Origin: M55B112 sp040903745
GTDB taxonomy: Bacteria; Bacteroidota; Bacteroidia; Bacteroidales; GCA-2748055
Assembly (NCBI GenBank): GCA_040903745.1
Contig: JBBDUV010000029.1
Location: forward strand, 1-49,536
Direction of reading: 5' to 3'
Length of the DNA: 49,536 bases
In this document: in pieces, positions 24,356 through 32,690 of the stretch
Layout of the letters: every line of letters begins with the position of its first letter
Position numbering within the stretch: position 1 is the first letter of the stretch
Made by a program: the position numbers and the translations under genes
The notes under the pieces: generated by a model
Told to the model about the DNA's origin: nothing
Databases searched by the model: none
Seen by the model: only the letters and a program-made list of their open reading frames with translations

Positions 24356-24458
24356 TAACAGTAAGATTTGATGAATATTTGATCTTATATACAGGATGCG
24401 GATTGTAACATATTTACTTCCATTTACGTTGTAAAAGAGAGCATTAATATATTTCTGT

Positions 24459-25850
24459 ATGAGAAAGATTTTTGCAACCGGTGTTGTTTTGATGTTGTTG
24501 CTGCAGGTGCAATTGCAGGGCCAGGGACACCAGGTTGAAGCAATGATAAGGGATTTACCTGATGGGAAGGTTTATTTGTCATTGTATGACAGGGATGAAT
24601 ATCGTTTGGTGGATAGTGCCAGATCGGTCAATGGCTCATTCTATTTTTACAGGGGAGACCACCAGCCTGATGGGATGTACCGAATCGACTTTATGCGACC
24701 GGGTCGGCCCGGGGGGGATAGCGAAGCCAGGTTTATCGAATTTCTCTGGAGCGATGAATCATTTATGATCTACGCGGATAAAAATGATATTGCCGGTAGT
24801 GCAAGTTTTGGCAATTCGTTAGAGAACAGGGTGTTGGGTGAATATAGAGAGTATGAGGAGCAGTATGAGAGAAAGATGTCGTTGCTCTATCCGCTGATCG
24901 ACCGCTACCCGGAGGAAGATGAATTTTATTCTTCTGCTGCGAGCCATCTGCTAAAGCTTCAGCAAGAGAGGGACACCTTTATGCTTGAGATCATACAGCG
25001 TAATCCCGATCTTTTCGCAGGTAAAATAATCAATGCAAACAGGTCAGTAATCGTTCCTCCGGACCTTCGTGGAAAGCAGCGGATTGAGCATATGAAAACA
25101 CACTATTTTGAAAATACTCCCATTGATGATCCGGAATTGTTGCATGCCCCTGTCTATACCCGAAAGATCATCGAATACCTGATGCTTTATCGCAGTCAGG
25201 ATTACTCTTTCAGCGAGCAGGAGGATGCATTCATTGAGGCGGTGGATATGATTATGGCCAATGTGTCGGGCGATCCTGACCTTCGTACCTTTGCCGTTGA
25301 ATACCTGCTGGAGGGATTTCAATCATTCGGTATGGAGCGGGTGGAGACCTATATTGTCGATACCTATGTGGATGAAACCTGTACCACCGATGTGGTTGAG
25401 CTGGCCCAGCAGCGTGTTGAGGGGTACCGCAAAATGGAGGAGGGGCAGATTGCAGAGGATATTCTGATCCGCAGTGCCAACCGGAAGATGGTACGGCTCT
25501 CGGAGGTGGATGCTGATTATATTTTGGTGCTGTTTTGGGCCACCTATTGTGAACATTGTACACAGATGATGCCGGAGTTGCGAGAATGGTACCTGAATGA
25601 CAGACCGGAAAACCTGGAGGTTTTTGCGGTATCGATTGATACCTCCAGGTCCGATTGGGATCTTTTCCTGCAGGTTGTTGAAATGCCATGGATCAACACC
25701 CATGAGCCGATGGGATGGGAAGGAAAAAGTGCAGCCGATTATAATATCTATGCCACACCGACGATGATACTGCTCGATCGTGAAAGGCGGATCATTGCCC
25801 GGCCATATACCCTCAGAGAGCTTCGAAGAACCCTAAGGAAATTGGAATAA
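24459..25850 (+). CDS. Exported thioredoxin-like protein (TlpA-like, with DUF5106-type middle region)
   Basis: A 463-residue periplasmic protein. The signal peptide runs to about residue 22 (VVLMLLLQVQLQGQG). A DUF4369-like beta domain (MIRDLPDGKVYLSLYDRDEY) and a helical DUF5106-like middle (KMSLLYPLIDRYPEEDEFY to YILVLF) precede a C-terminal TlpA/AhpC-type thioredoxin fold. The active site is CEHC (ATYCEHCTQMMPEL) and the cis-proline lies in YNIYATPTMILLD. Members act as periplasmic thiol-disulfide exchange proteins, for example in cytochrome maturation or stress defence. The exact substrate is unknown. It is convergent with the MutS-like gene, with stops 2 bp apart. Confidence 0.82.
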   Translation: MRKIFATGVVLMLLLQVQLQGQGHQVEAMIRDLPDGKVYLSLYDRDEYRLVDSARSVNGSFYFYRGDHQPDGMYRIDFMRPGRPGGDSEARFIEFLWSDESFMIYADKNDIAGSASFGNSLENRVLGEYREYEEQYERKMSLLYPLIDRYPEEDEFYSSAASHLLKLQQERDTFMLEIIQRNPDLFAGKIINANRSVIVPPDLRGKQRIEHMKTHYFENTPIDDPELLHAPVYTRKIIEYLMLYRSQDYSFSEQEDAFIEAVDMIMANVSGDPDLRTFAVEYLLEGFQSFGMERVETYIVDTYVDETCTTDVVELAQQRVEGYRKMEEGQIAEDILIRSANRKMVRLSEVDADYILVLFWATYCEHCTQMMPELREWYLNDRPENLEVFAVSIDTSRSDWDLFLQVVEMPWINTHEPMGWEGKSAADYNIYATPTMILLDRERRIIARPYTLRELRRTLRKLE

Positions 25851-25852
25851 GA

Positions 25853-27640
25853 TTAATCCATAATTCCCATTTGCTTCATTAAAAAGCTGGCATTCATATT
25901 TTTGGCCAGTCCGGGACGCATTGTATAATCAAATGTCAGCTCAAGGTCTTTGATGTAGCTCTCGAAGCAGTAATTCACAATCTTTCCCTTGTGCTGCTCC
26001 TGCATCTCTCCCAATGAAAGATCGTGGGTGGCAATAAAGCAGAGCACATTGTGGTTGATCGATTTCTCAATCAGCCCCTTCGAGCCTTTCTGTTTGTCTG
26101 TGGTGTTGGTACCATTCAGTACCTCATCCAGCAGTATGAGCAGATTTTCACCCTCTTTCATGCGGTCCACAATCTTTTTCAGTCTTTTGATCTCTGCAAA
26201 GAAATAGGATTCATCATCCTTTAGAGAGTCGCTGGTGCGCATACTGGAATAGAGACGGTAGGGTCCGGTTGAAAATGATGTTGCACAAACCGGACAGCCT
26301 GCATAGGCCAGCACCATGTTCACCCCTACGGTACGCAAATAGGTACTTTTACCGGCCATATTCGCCCCGGTGATCAGCACCACCCTCTCATTTTTGATCT
26401 CAATGGAGTTATCCACCCTTTTTGCAGAAGGGATCATTGGGTGACCCAAAGATATAGCATTGAGCCCTGTCGCCTTTTTTTTAATTGTGGGATAATTGTA
26501 TTCAGGATGGTTGTACGCAAATCCTGATAGGCTGAACAGCGCATCACACCTTCCGCTAACCTCCAGCCATTTTTCAAAGTCGTCCCTGTGCTCCCTGTTC
26601 CAGGCTGCCAGCCGGTGAAGCATATGGAAGTCGAACAACACGAGCGCATTCAACACAAAGCCTACTAAAAGATTCAATCGCTGATCGAAGAGGTTTAGTA
26701 ATTCTGACAGCTGTTTAATGGATTTCGAAGCGTTCCGGCACTGTTCCTTAATACCTCTCAGCCCGGAATGGTTAAATTCCTCTCTGGCAAGAACCTCGAG
26801 CAATACTGCATATGTTCTCAAAAAGTTATGCTTCTTTGAGACCTGCTCCTGGTAGCGGTTTGTCCGGACGACAAAGGGGGACAGGAGCGACAAATTGATC
26901 AGTACAAGCGGGATCAGCAATCTGAAAAATGCCGGGTTGATGATGCCGGCGACAATAATTCCTGAAGATACCACAGTCATCACCACAGACATGATTTTTG
27001 TCCACCGGTATCTCTCTATAAACGCCGGTTCGCGCGACCAACTGACCACCTCATCAAAATCCTCCTTCTTCTTTTCCATCAGGCGGGCGTTGGCAGCAAA
27101 ATATTGGCGAAGATTTATCTTTTCTGCGAGCTCCCTATTCACCTCCTGGCGGCTTTGAACCTGCCCTTCCTCCGTGACCGGGTTGCACAGATAGTCTGCC
27201 AGTTTCGCAGGACCGGTATGGGTCGCTGTACGGTTGATATACTGAAAGAGCGATCGCTCCCCGAACAGGTCCAGGTCATATGACCATGGATGGTCGGGAT
27301 CAATAAACTGCTGTCCATCAGCAAAACCTGAATAATTATCATGCAATGCATCAAACTCCTCCCTGTTCATAGCGATCAGTTCAACGAGCAGTTTTCGTTT
27401 GTCGTTCTGGTTTTTATGGTAGCTGACAAGCACAAAGAAGAGAACGATCATGAGTCCTGCCGGTAATAGCAGGATGTCATATCCACTACTGATGCTCAAG
27501 ACAATAAAATATACCGAACCAACTACCAGCAATAATCTCAATACACTGATAAAAGTCAGCAACCTCTTTTGCCTGCCCAGAAGGCTTTCAAAATCTGACT
27601 TTCTCGCTTCATATGTTGCCTGATTCTTTGTCCGGTCCAT
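25853..27640 (-). CDS. Membrane-anchored MutS-like ATPase
   Basis: A 595-residue protein with the MutS core and ATPase domain but no mismatch-binding N-terminal domain. Two hydrophobic pairs, at about 30-75 and 210-255, predict membrane insertion. The ATPase has Walker A TGANMAGKSTYLRTVG near residues 422-437, LRTSDSLKDDESYFFAEIKR, Walker B NLLILLDEVLNGTNTTD and the histidine switch FIATHDLSLGE. This is the Bacteroidota MutS-related group; its function is not established, and a role in classical mismatch repair is unlikely because the DNA-clamp mismatch domain is missing. It is a single-gene unit, divergent from the TauE gene across the low-complexity tract at 27690-27790. Confidence 0.85.
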   Translation of the reverse strand: MDRTKNQATYEARKSDFESLLGRQKRLLTFISVLRLLLVVGSVYFIVLSISSGYDILLLPAGLMIVLFFVLVSYHKNQNDKRKLLVELIAMNREEFDALHDNYSGFADGQQFIDPDHPWSYDLDLFGERSLFQYINRTATHTGPAKLADYLCNPVTEEGQVQSRQEVNRELAEKINLRQYFAANARLMEKKKEDFDEVVSWSREPAFIERYRWTKIMSVVMTVVSSGIIVAGIINPAFFRLLIPLVLINLSLLSPFVVRTNRYQEQVSKKHNFLRTYAVLLEVLAREEFNHSGLRGIKEQCRNASKSIKQLSELLNLFDQRLNLLVGFVLNALVLFDFHMLHRLAAWNREHRDDFEKWLEVSGRCDALFSLSGFAYNHPEYNYPTIKKKATGLNAISLGHPMIPSAKRVDNSIEIKNERVVLITGANMAGKSTYLRTVGVNMVLAYAGCPVCATSFSTGPYRLYSSMRTSDSLKDDESYFFAEIKRLKKIVDRMKEGENLLILLDEVLNGTNTTDKQKGSKGLIEKSINHNVLCFIATHDLSLGEMQEQHKGKIVNYCFESYIKDLELTFDYTMRPGLAKNMNASFLMKQMGIMD

Positions 27641-27689
27641 TTTTTAAATTTGACCAAAGGTAGAAATTCCAACGGTAAAATCAGATGAT

Positions 27690-27790
27690 CTTCTCTTATG
27701 GTCCCTTTCCCTTTACATTCCCTTTCCGCCCTTCGCCCGTCCCTTCGCTCACTTTCCTCTTCTCCGACCCCTCTCTTTCCCTTCACCGGT
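27690..27790. repeat. Polypyrimidine low-complexity tract
   Basis: On the plus strand this stretch is almost entirely C and T with CCCTTT, CCCTTCGCCC and TCCTCTTCTCC motifs. It lies between the divergent MutS-like and TauE genes. In one frame it stays open upstream of TauE, which lengthens that ORF artificially. It is similar in style to the folC minisatellite, though not the same repeat. Confidence 0.6.
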
Positions 27791-27868
27791 AAGATATCCC
27801 TTTTCGAATCGCCTGGTTTAAACAAGGATTTTCAATTCCACACCCATTTCAACTCCCAACTATTTTCC

Positions 27869-27876
27869 TACTTTTG
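27869..27876 (+). promoter_or_regulatory. -7 box of the TauE/SafE gene
   Basis: TACTTTTG fits TAnnTTTG; TTTC 18 bp upstream (27847-27850) is a weak -33. The box ends 8 bp before the ATG at 27884, so transcription would start within about 4 nt of the start codon. It also shows that upstream in-frame codons are not translated. Confidence 0.5.
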
Positions 27877-27883
27877 CACCCGT

Positions 27884-28633
27884 ATGGAATTTTTATGCAA
27901 TCTGGATCTGATCAACCTGTCGCTGGTGCTGTTCTCAGCATTTCTTGTAGGAGCTTCAAAAGCAGGTATCAAAGGGGTTGGATTGCTGATCGTGCCCATG
28001 ATGGCAGCGGTCTTTGGTGCAAAGCAGTCGACCGGGATTGTCCTGCCCATGCTGATCATGGCCGATGTTATGGCGGTGATCTATTACCGCAGGAGCGTGA
28101 ACCGCAAATACATCATTAGGTTGCTGCCCTGGGCCCTTGCCGGAATTATTATAGGAGTAGTTACGGGGGAAGTGATTGACGAGGGACATTTCCGCTGGCT
28201 GCTGGGAACGATCATCATTGCCATGCTGATCCTCTTAATCTACAATGACCTGAAAAAGTCGGACCACATTCCTGATAACCGATTTTTTGCGGGAGTTATG
28301 GGGCTGGCGGGTGGATTTGCCACCATGGTTGGGAATGCTGCCGGACCGGTTTTCTCTATCTACCTGCTTTCCATGAAACTGCCAAAGCGTGAATTTATCG
28401 GGACCGGTGCATGGTTTTTCTTTATTATCAACCTTTCAAAGGTTCCATTTCATATTTTTTCATGGAACACAATGACTGTTAACACCCTGGTGGTGGACCT
28501 GGTCCTTCTCCCGCTGATCGTCGTGGGTATGTTTACCGGGATCAGACTGGTGAACTGGTTTTCAGAGGGCGTCTACCGCTACTCTGTGATTATTATGACC
28601 TTCATCGCGGCAATGGCCATGCTGTTCAGCTGA
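27884..28633 (+). CDS. TauE/SafE-family membrane permease (sulfite/sulfonate export type)
   Basis: A 249-residue inner-membrane protein with about eight helices. Family signatures are FLVGASKAGIKGVGLLIVPMMA in the first half and GLAGGFATMVGNAAGPVFSIYL in the second, the two TauE half-motifs. Such proteins move sulfite, sulfoacetate or related anions; the substrate here is unknown. The start is set at 27884 because the longer frame from 27698 runs through a polypyrimidine tract and because a promoter -7 box sits just ahead of this ATG. The gene is followed by a duplicated piece of the histidine-kinase 3' end. Confidence 0.87.
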   Translation: MEFLCNLDLINLSLVLFSAFLVGASKAGIKGVGLLIVPMMAAVFGAKQSTGIVLPMLIMADVMAVIYYRRSVNRKYIIRLLPWALAGIIIGVVTGEVIDEGHFRWLLGTIIIAMLILLIYNDLKKSDHIPDNRFFAGVMGLAGGFATMVGNAAGPVFSIYLLSMKLPKREFIGTGAWFFFIINLSKVPFHIFSWNTMTVNTLVVDLVLLPLIVVGMFTGIRLVNWFSEGVYRYSVIIMTFIAAMAMLFS

Positions 28634-28701
28634 AACTGCAGAGAGTGGTTCGGTTGCTGTTGCAGCTCCTATGGCTATCCCGATCATTCTCGCGATCAGT
28701 G

Positions 28702-28812
28702 CCTGTGAAAAAAAACTTCAGAAGGTTAGTGAAAAAGTACACGATCTCTTCCATCAACGGCAGCGGAACCGGGCCTGTGAAAAAAAAACTTCAGAAGGTT
28801 AAAGAAAAAGTT
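28702..28812. repeat. Direct repeat duplicating the 3' end of the histidine-kinase gene
   Basis: A stretch of about 37 bp starting cctgtgaaaaaaaacttcag occurs at 28702-28738 and again at 28773-28811, about 72 bp apart, with an A-tract of 8 versus 9. The second copy contains the kinase stop codon and its last codons (FSLTF). The first copy is a degenerate extra tail lying in the TauE-kinase gap. Confidence 0.8.
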
Positions 28813-30143
28813 GTCTCTTTTTCGGGTACCGATTGTGCAGTGATCGTACCGCCGTGCAGTCTGAGGATCTGTCGTGACAGGCTGAGACCGATTCCCGATC
28901 CGTTCTTTTTTGTTGTGAAGAAGGGGATAAAGATCTTGTCCAGCACATCCGGCAGAATACCCGGACCGTTGTCTATGATCTTGATGGTGGGCCGGCCCCG
29001 TTTATTGTAGTAACCCCTGATTGCAATAATCCCATCCTCTTTGTTTTCAAGGGCCTGTACAGCATTTTTCACCAGGTTGATCAGCACCTGGGAGATCATC
29101 TGTTCATCGATCTGTAGCATGATGCTGTCAGGCTCCATGGTATAGTCCAACTGAATGTGCAGGTCATCCATCTCTTTTTTCATCAGCGTGACAACATTTT
29201 CCAGGAGACTGCTCATCTCCACCATATCGAAATTCGGCTTTGGTATTTTTGTCAGACTGCGGTAGGTCTCCACAAAATTCATCAGTCCCGTACTGCGTTT
29301 ATTAATGGTCTGAAGCGCCTGCTGAATCTCGTCCACCGCTTCATGGTCGAGCTTTGCTGCCCCTTCACTATTCGCATCGTATCCTTTAATCATTAAATCA
29401 ATTGTGGAAGAGAGGCTGGAGATCGGTGCTATGGAGTTCATGATCTCGTGTGTCAGCACCCGGATCAGCTTTTGCCACGCCTCTGTTTCCTGGCCTTCCA
29501 GCACATTCTGGATGTTTTTCACGGTTGCCAGCAGGATACTTTTCTCCTTGATCTTGAATTCTGTACACTGTATCGCAAGTTGTAAAATGTCATCATCATC
29601 CTGGACCTTGACAAGGCGGTTTTCACCCGGTTCAATTTTCAGCAGGACGTCGCATAACTCCTGACTAAGCTGAGCCAGCCTGCTGATCTCCCTCAGGGAA
29701 TTCACCTGGAAAAGTCTCTTTGCTGCCGGATTGATCATCTCCACTTTTCCGTTCCGCTGGTAGGCGAGGATGCTGACATCGACGTTCTGAACAATGCTTT
29801 GCAGGTAATGAAGATACTCCTCCTTTTCGGAACGGATCCGTTGAAAATCCTGCATCACATTGTTAAATGCTTCGCTCAACGCCTCAAATGAACTGCCAGC
29901 CTCTTTGATTGCAAATGACCTGGTAAACTCTGAATAGCGAATTGAGTCTAGAAAACCGGTCAGCTCCCTGTTGGTTCGGTCAACAAACCTGAATAATGCC
30001 CAAACCTGGTACACCATCGCACCAATAAGCAGGACCGGGGTGAAGATAAATCTGCTGTTCAGCGCAATGAACAGGAGAAGGCAGGTTGCTGTAAGTACCA
30101 GCACCCTAAGGATGACATTGATCCTGAATTGCTTAAAGGCCAT
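28791..30143 (-). CDS. NtrY-like sensor histidine kinase
   Basis: A 450-residue membrane sensor kinase. Two N-terminal transmembrane helices (residues about 10-52) enclose almost no periplasmic loop. A HAMP-like linker and a PAS domain (about 110-210, VSILAYQRNGKVEMINPAAK) follow. The HisKA H-box is RVLTHEIMNSIAPISSL with phospho-acceptor His232. The ATPase has N-box QVLINLVKNAVQALENKEDG, G1 IIDNGPGI and G2 KKNGSGIGLSLSRQIL. It phosphorylates the NtrC-type regulator just upstream, whose gene overlaps this one by 11 bp. The near-absence of an external domain suggests sensing of a membrane or cytoplasmic signal, which is an inference. Confidence 0.92.
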   Translation of the reverse strand: MAFKQFRINVILRVLVLTATCLLLFIALNSRFIFTPVLLIGAMVYQVWALFRFVDRTNRELTGFLDSIRYSEFTRSFAIKEAGSSFEALSEAFNNVMQDFQRIRSEKEEYLHYLQSIVQNVDVSILAYQRNGKVEMINPAAKRLFQVNSLREISRLAQLSQELCDVLLKIEPGENRLVKVQDDDDILQLAIQCTEFKIKEKSILLATVKNIQNVLEGQETEAWQKLIRVLTHEIMNSIAPISSLSSTIDLMIKGYDANSEGAAKLDHEAVDEIQQALQTINKRSTGLMNFVETYRSLTKIPKPNFDMVEMSSLLENVVTLMKKEMDDLHIQLDYTMEPDSIMLQIDEQMISQVLINLVKNAVQALENKEDGIIAIRGYYNKRGRPTIKIIDNGPGILPDVLDKIFIPFFTTKKNGSGIGLSLSRQILRLHGGTITAQSVPEKETTFSLTF

Positions 30144-31512
30144 GTTTTTCCATTCTTCTGTACAATGATGTACGCGTTAATCCCAGTTGTGTTGCTGCCT
30201 GGGTGATATTTCCCTGGTTCTGTTTCATTACTTTGTTGATGACCGCCTTTTCAATCTCATCCAGGTTATAGCTGTCAAAGTCAAGATCGCCCGTTGATGA
30301 GGAGCGTTCAGACGATAACATAAAATCGTCCGTGCCCAGGCTGGAGTTATCACTCATGATCACCGCCCGCTCAATGGCATGTTGCAGTTCCCTCACATTT
30401 CCGGGCCATGGGTACTGGTTCAGCTTCTTTATGGCAGATGACTGTATATTTCGTATTGGCTTTTTGTATTTTTTGCTGTAGATCTTTAGGAAATGTTCCG
30501 AGAGGATCGGGATATCTCCGGTACGATCCCTTAATGGCGGCAGGTGAATCTCAACGGTATTGATCCTGTACAGAAGGTCCTGCCTGAAGTATCCACTTTT
30601 TACATCATCATGGATGTTGTTGTTGGTGGCACAGATCAATCTCACATTCACAGGAAGCGGTTTTGCAGCACCGACCCGCACAACCTCGCGACGCTCGATC
30701 ACGGTAAGAAGTTTTGACTGAAGCGGGTAGGAGAGGTTGCCGATTTCATCCAGAAAGAGGGTGCCACCCGACGCAATCTCGAACCTGCCCTGCTTCATTT
30801 TGTGTGCATCAGTGAAGGCCCCTTTCTCGTGACCAAAGAGTTCGCTCTCGAAGAGCGTTTCAGCTATCGATCCCAGATCGACACTGATAAACACTTCCTC
30901 ATTGCGCAGGGAGTTCCTGTATATTGCCCTTGCAACCAACTCTTTACCGGTGCCGTTCTCCCCGAGGATAAGTACATTTGCATCGGTAGAGGCCACCTTC
31001 TTAATGGTCCGGAACACCTCCTGCATCTCCGGTGAATTGCCTATAAAATCCGTGAACGGCTGGTCCAGTACCGCACTGATCTCCTGCTGTTTCATGCGAA
31101 GAGATTCTGCCTGCATCCTTGAATGGCGAAGGTTTACAGCCGAGTTGATGGTGGCCAGGATTTTTTCATTTTGCCAGGGCTTTAAAATAAAGTCTGTGGC
31201 ACCTGACTTGATTGCCCTTACCGCCTTCTCTGCATCCCCGTATGCTGTGATGAATACCACAACAGCGTTGGGATCATAACTAAGAATCACCTTCAGAGCA
31301 TCGAAGCCTTCCTGACCGCTTATTGCATCCTTGGTAAAATTCATGTCGAGCAAAATCACATCCCAGTTCTCTTTTTTCATCATCTCCGGAATTTGCTCCG
31401 GACCGGTAAGAATTTCAATGTGTTCAACATGCGGACGCAATAGCAACTTGAGAGCAAACAAAATATCTTCATTGTCGTCTACCACCAGTATTTTACCTCT
31501 CTTTTCTTCCAT
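30133..31512 (-). CDS. NtrC-family sigma-54-dependent response regulator
   Basis: A 459-residue activator: receiver domain (KILVVDDNED, phospho-acceptor Asp56 in VILLDMNF, KPW lysine at 111), AAA+ domain with Walker A GENGTGKE (184-191), the sigma-54 contact loop GAFTDA (231-236), Walker B GGTLFLDEIGNL, and a C-terminal Fis-type HTH (NQGNITQAATQLGLTRTSLYRRM). All functional motifs are intact, so it should activate RpoN-dependent promoters when phosphorylated by the kinase encoded next. Its own upstream region carries a perfect palindrome at 31718-31735 that could be its binding site. Confidence 0.95.
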   Translation of the reverse strand: MEEKRGKILVVDDNEDILFALKLLLRPHVEHIEILTGPEQIPEMMKKENWDVILLDMNFTKDAISGQEGFDALKVILSYDPNAVVVFITAYGDAEKAVRAIKSGATDFILKPWQNEKILATINSAVNLRHSRMQAESLRMKQQEISAVLDQPFTDFIGNSPEMQEVFRTIKKVASTDANVLILGENGTGKELVARAIYRNSLRNEEVFISVDLGSIAETLFESELFGHEKGAFTDAHKMKQGRFEIASGGTLFLDEIGNLSYPLQSKLLTVIERREVVRVGAAKPLPVNVRLICATNNNIHDDVKSGYFRQDLLYRINTVEIHLPPLRDRTGDIPILSEHFLKIYSKKYKKPIRNIQSSAIKKLNQYPWPGNVRELQHAIERAVIMSDNSSLGTDDFMLSSERSSSTGDLDFDSYNLDEIEKAVINKVMKQNQGNITQAATQLGLTRTSLYRRMEKHGL

Positions 31513-31717
31513 TTGGATCTTAGTTTTTTGGTTTCAGTTTATTGCAAGCAAATCACGGGCCTTTTTCCCCTGAGATTGCAAAATAAAATGTTCATAGCGG
31601 TGTTCTGTATTTTACGTTTTGCTGCGCTGCACTTGTACATAAGGTTCTGTTAAGGCACAAAAATAATATTAACCGTGAAATAATTTTTTTATTACCCCAT
31701 GCAAATATAGTAAAAAG

Positions 31718-31735
31718 GTGTACGGAAACGTACAC
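31718..31735. promoter_or_regulatory. Palindrome GTGTACG-gaaa-CGTACAC, candidate activator site
   Basis: A perfect 7-bp inverted repeat around GAAA, about 205 bp upstream of the NtrC-type regulator start. The size and distance suit an enhancer-like site for a dimeric Fis-HTH activator. I could not find a convincing sigma-54 -24/-12 promoter between it and the gene, so autoregulation is only a suggestion; a short RNA hairpin is the alternative. Confidence 0.4.
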
Positions 31736-32114
31736 TATCATCCCATTACCGAACAACTGTTTAATCAATGAACCCCTCATCATTCAGGTAAGATTTTTCG
31801 GCGGTATTTCCCGGACTGTCGGAACAGGCAACGAGTCTACTACGTTCGGTTCGCACGCAGTTAGCGTAGGAGCCCGAACAACTTAAAAAAAATTGAGTTT
31901 TTGTTTCGTTGTGTTCAGGATTCCGGTTCTTGAAAGTGCCGGTGGGTCGATCTGAAAAGATACCTCTTACAGGTAAAATTATTCCTGACCAGTTGTATGA
32001 GCGGCTTTTCAAACCGGCAGTTGATATAATAAAATATTATTTCCGTCAAAAATTTAGGCTCCGGCATCATTTTAAGGATGAAACTTGTATTTTTGTTTTT
32101 CTAACCTAAACCTG
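31736..32114. other. Non-coding gap with a nested palindromic element
   Basis: No supported gene. At 31839-31878 an outer inverted repeat GTTCGG/CCGAAC encloses ACGC-agtta-GCGT, a nested hairpin locally richer in GC. A TATTTTTG -7 box (32088-32095) serves the following barrel gene. A 14-bp string (aacccctcatcatt, from 31771) recurs at 36076 in another intergenic region. Confidence 0.45.
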
Positions 32115-32687
32115 ATGAAGCGATTATTCCTGATCTTGGTGCTTGGTACTACTTTTCCTGCCTTGTCATGGACACAGGTGATTAATTTTGGAAAAACTTT
32201 ACCGATGAGGGCCTTCAGTTTTACGGTTGCGCCGGTATACAATGTAGGCAACGTTTTTCATCGCGATCTTGAGGGTTTATCTTACATGGCTATGGCAGGC
32301 TACGGGATGGGCTATAATCTGGATGTTAATGTGAAATATGGTTATTACAATGAGGGCATCCACCTCATTGCTGCCGATATGCAGTACCTCTTCAGGGAGA
32401 CAAGGAATAGTTACTATTCGTTTTATGGCGGACTTCACAAATGGGAGGAGTACGGGATAGATTTAACGGTTAGCTATACCCATACGCCCCAATACTGGGC
32501 CAATTTATCGGTTGGCCTGGATATGGATGCTGATTTCTCCAGCGAACTTGAGCTGCGTGCATGGATTCCGTTGAATTTCGGCATCAACTTCGACGACAGG
32601 TATTTTGTTTTTTTGGAATACAACCTGCCCGCCAATGAACGGGCATGGGATATCCTTACCACCGGTATCACTTTTATCTTCAGATAG
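32115..32687 (+). CDS. Putative outer-membrane beta-barrel protein
   Basis: A 190-residue exported protein. The ATG at 32115 is chosen because it begins a normal signal peptide (MKRLFLILVLGTTFPALSWTQ) and lies 20 bp after a -7 box; the in-frame upstream ATG at 32085 overlaps that box. The mature part has alternating strands (AFSFTVAPVYNVGNVF, YNLDVNVKYGYYNEGIHLI, YYSFYGGLHKWEEYGIDLTV, YFVFLEYNLPANERAW) and ends with a strand closing in Phe-Arg (GITFIFR), the shape of a small barrel. No family name can be given. It is convergent with the amidohydrolase gene, three bases away. Confidence 0.6.
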   Translation: MKRLFLILVLGTTFPALSWTQVINFGKTLPMRAFSFTVAPVYNVGNVFHRDLEGLSYMAMAGYGMGYNLDVNVKYGYYNEGIHLIAADMQYLFRETRNSYYSFYGGLHKWEEYGIDLTVSYTHTPQYWANLSVGLDMDADFSSELELRAWIPLNFGINFDDRYFVFLEYNLPANERAWDILTTGITFIFR

Positions 32688-32690
32688 CTT

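Noticed and set aside
25853..27640. Classical mismatch-repair MutS
   Set aside because: The mismatch-recognition and connector domains are missing and membrane segments are present, so it belongs to the MutS-related membrane group.
27698..27883. N-terminal extension of the TauE protein
   Set aside because: It is translated from a polypyrimidine tract (Ser/Pro/Leu-rich), lies before the promoter -7 box, and family members start at the ATG at 27884.
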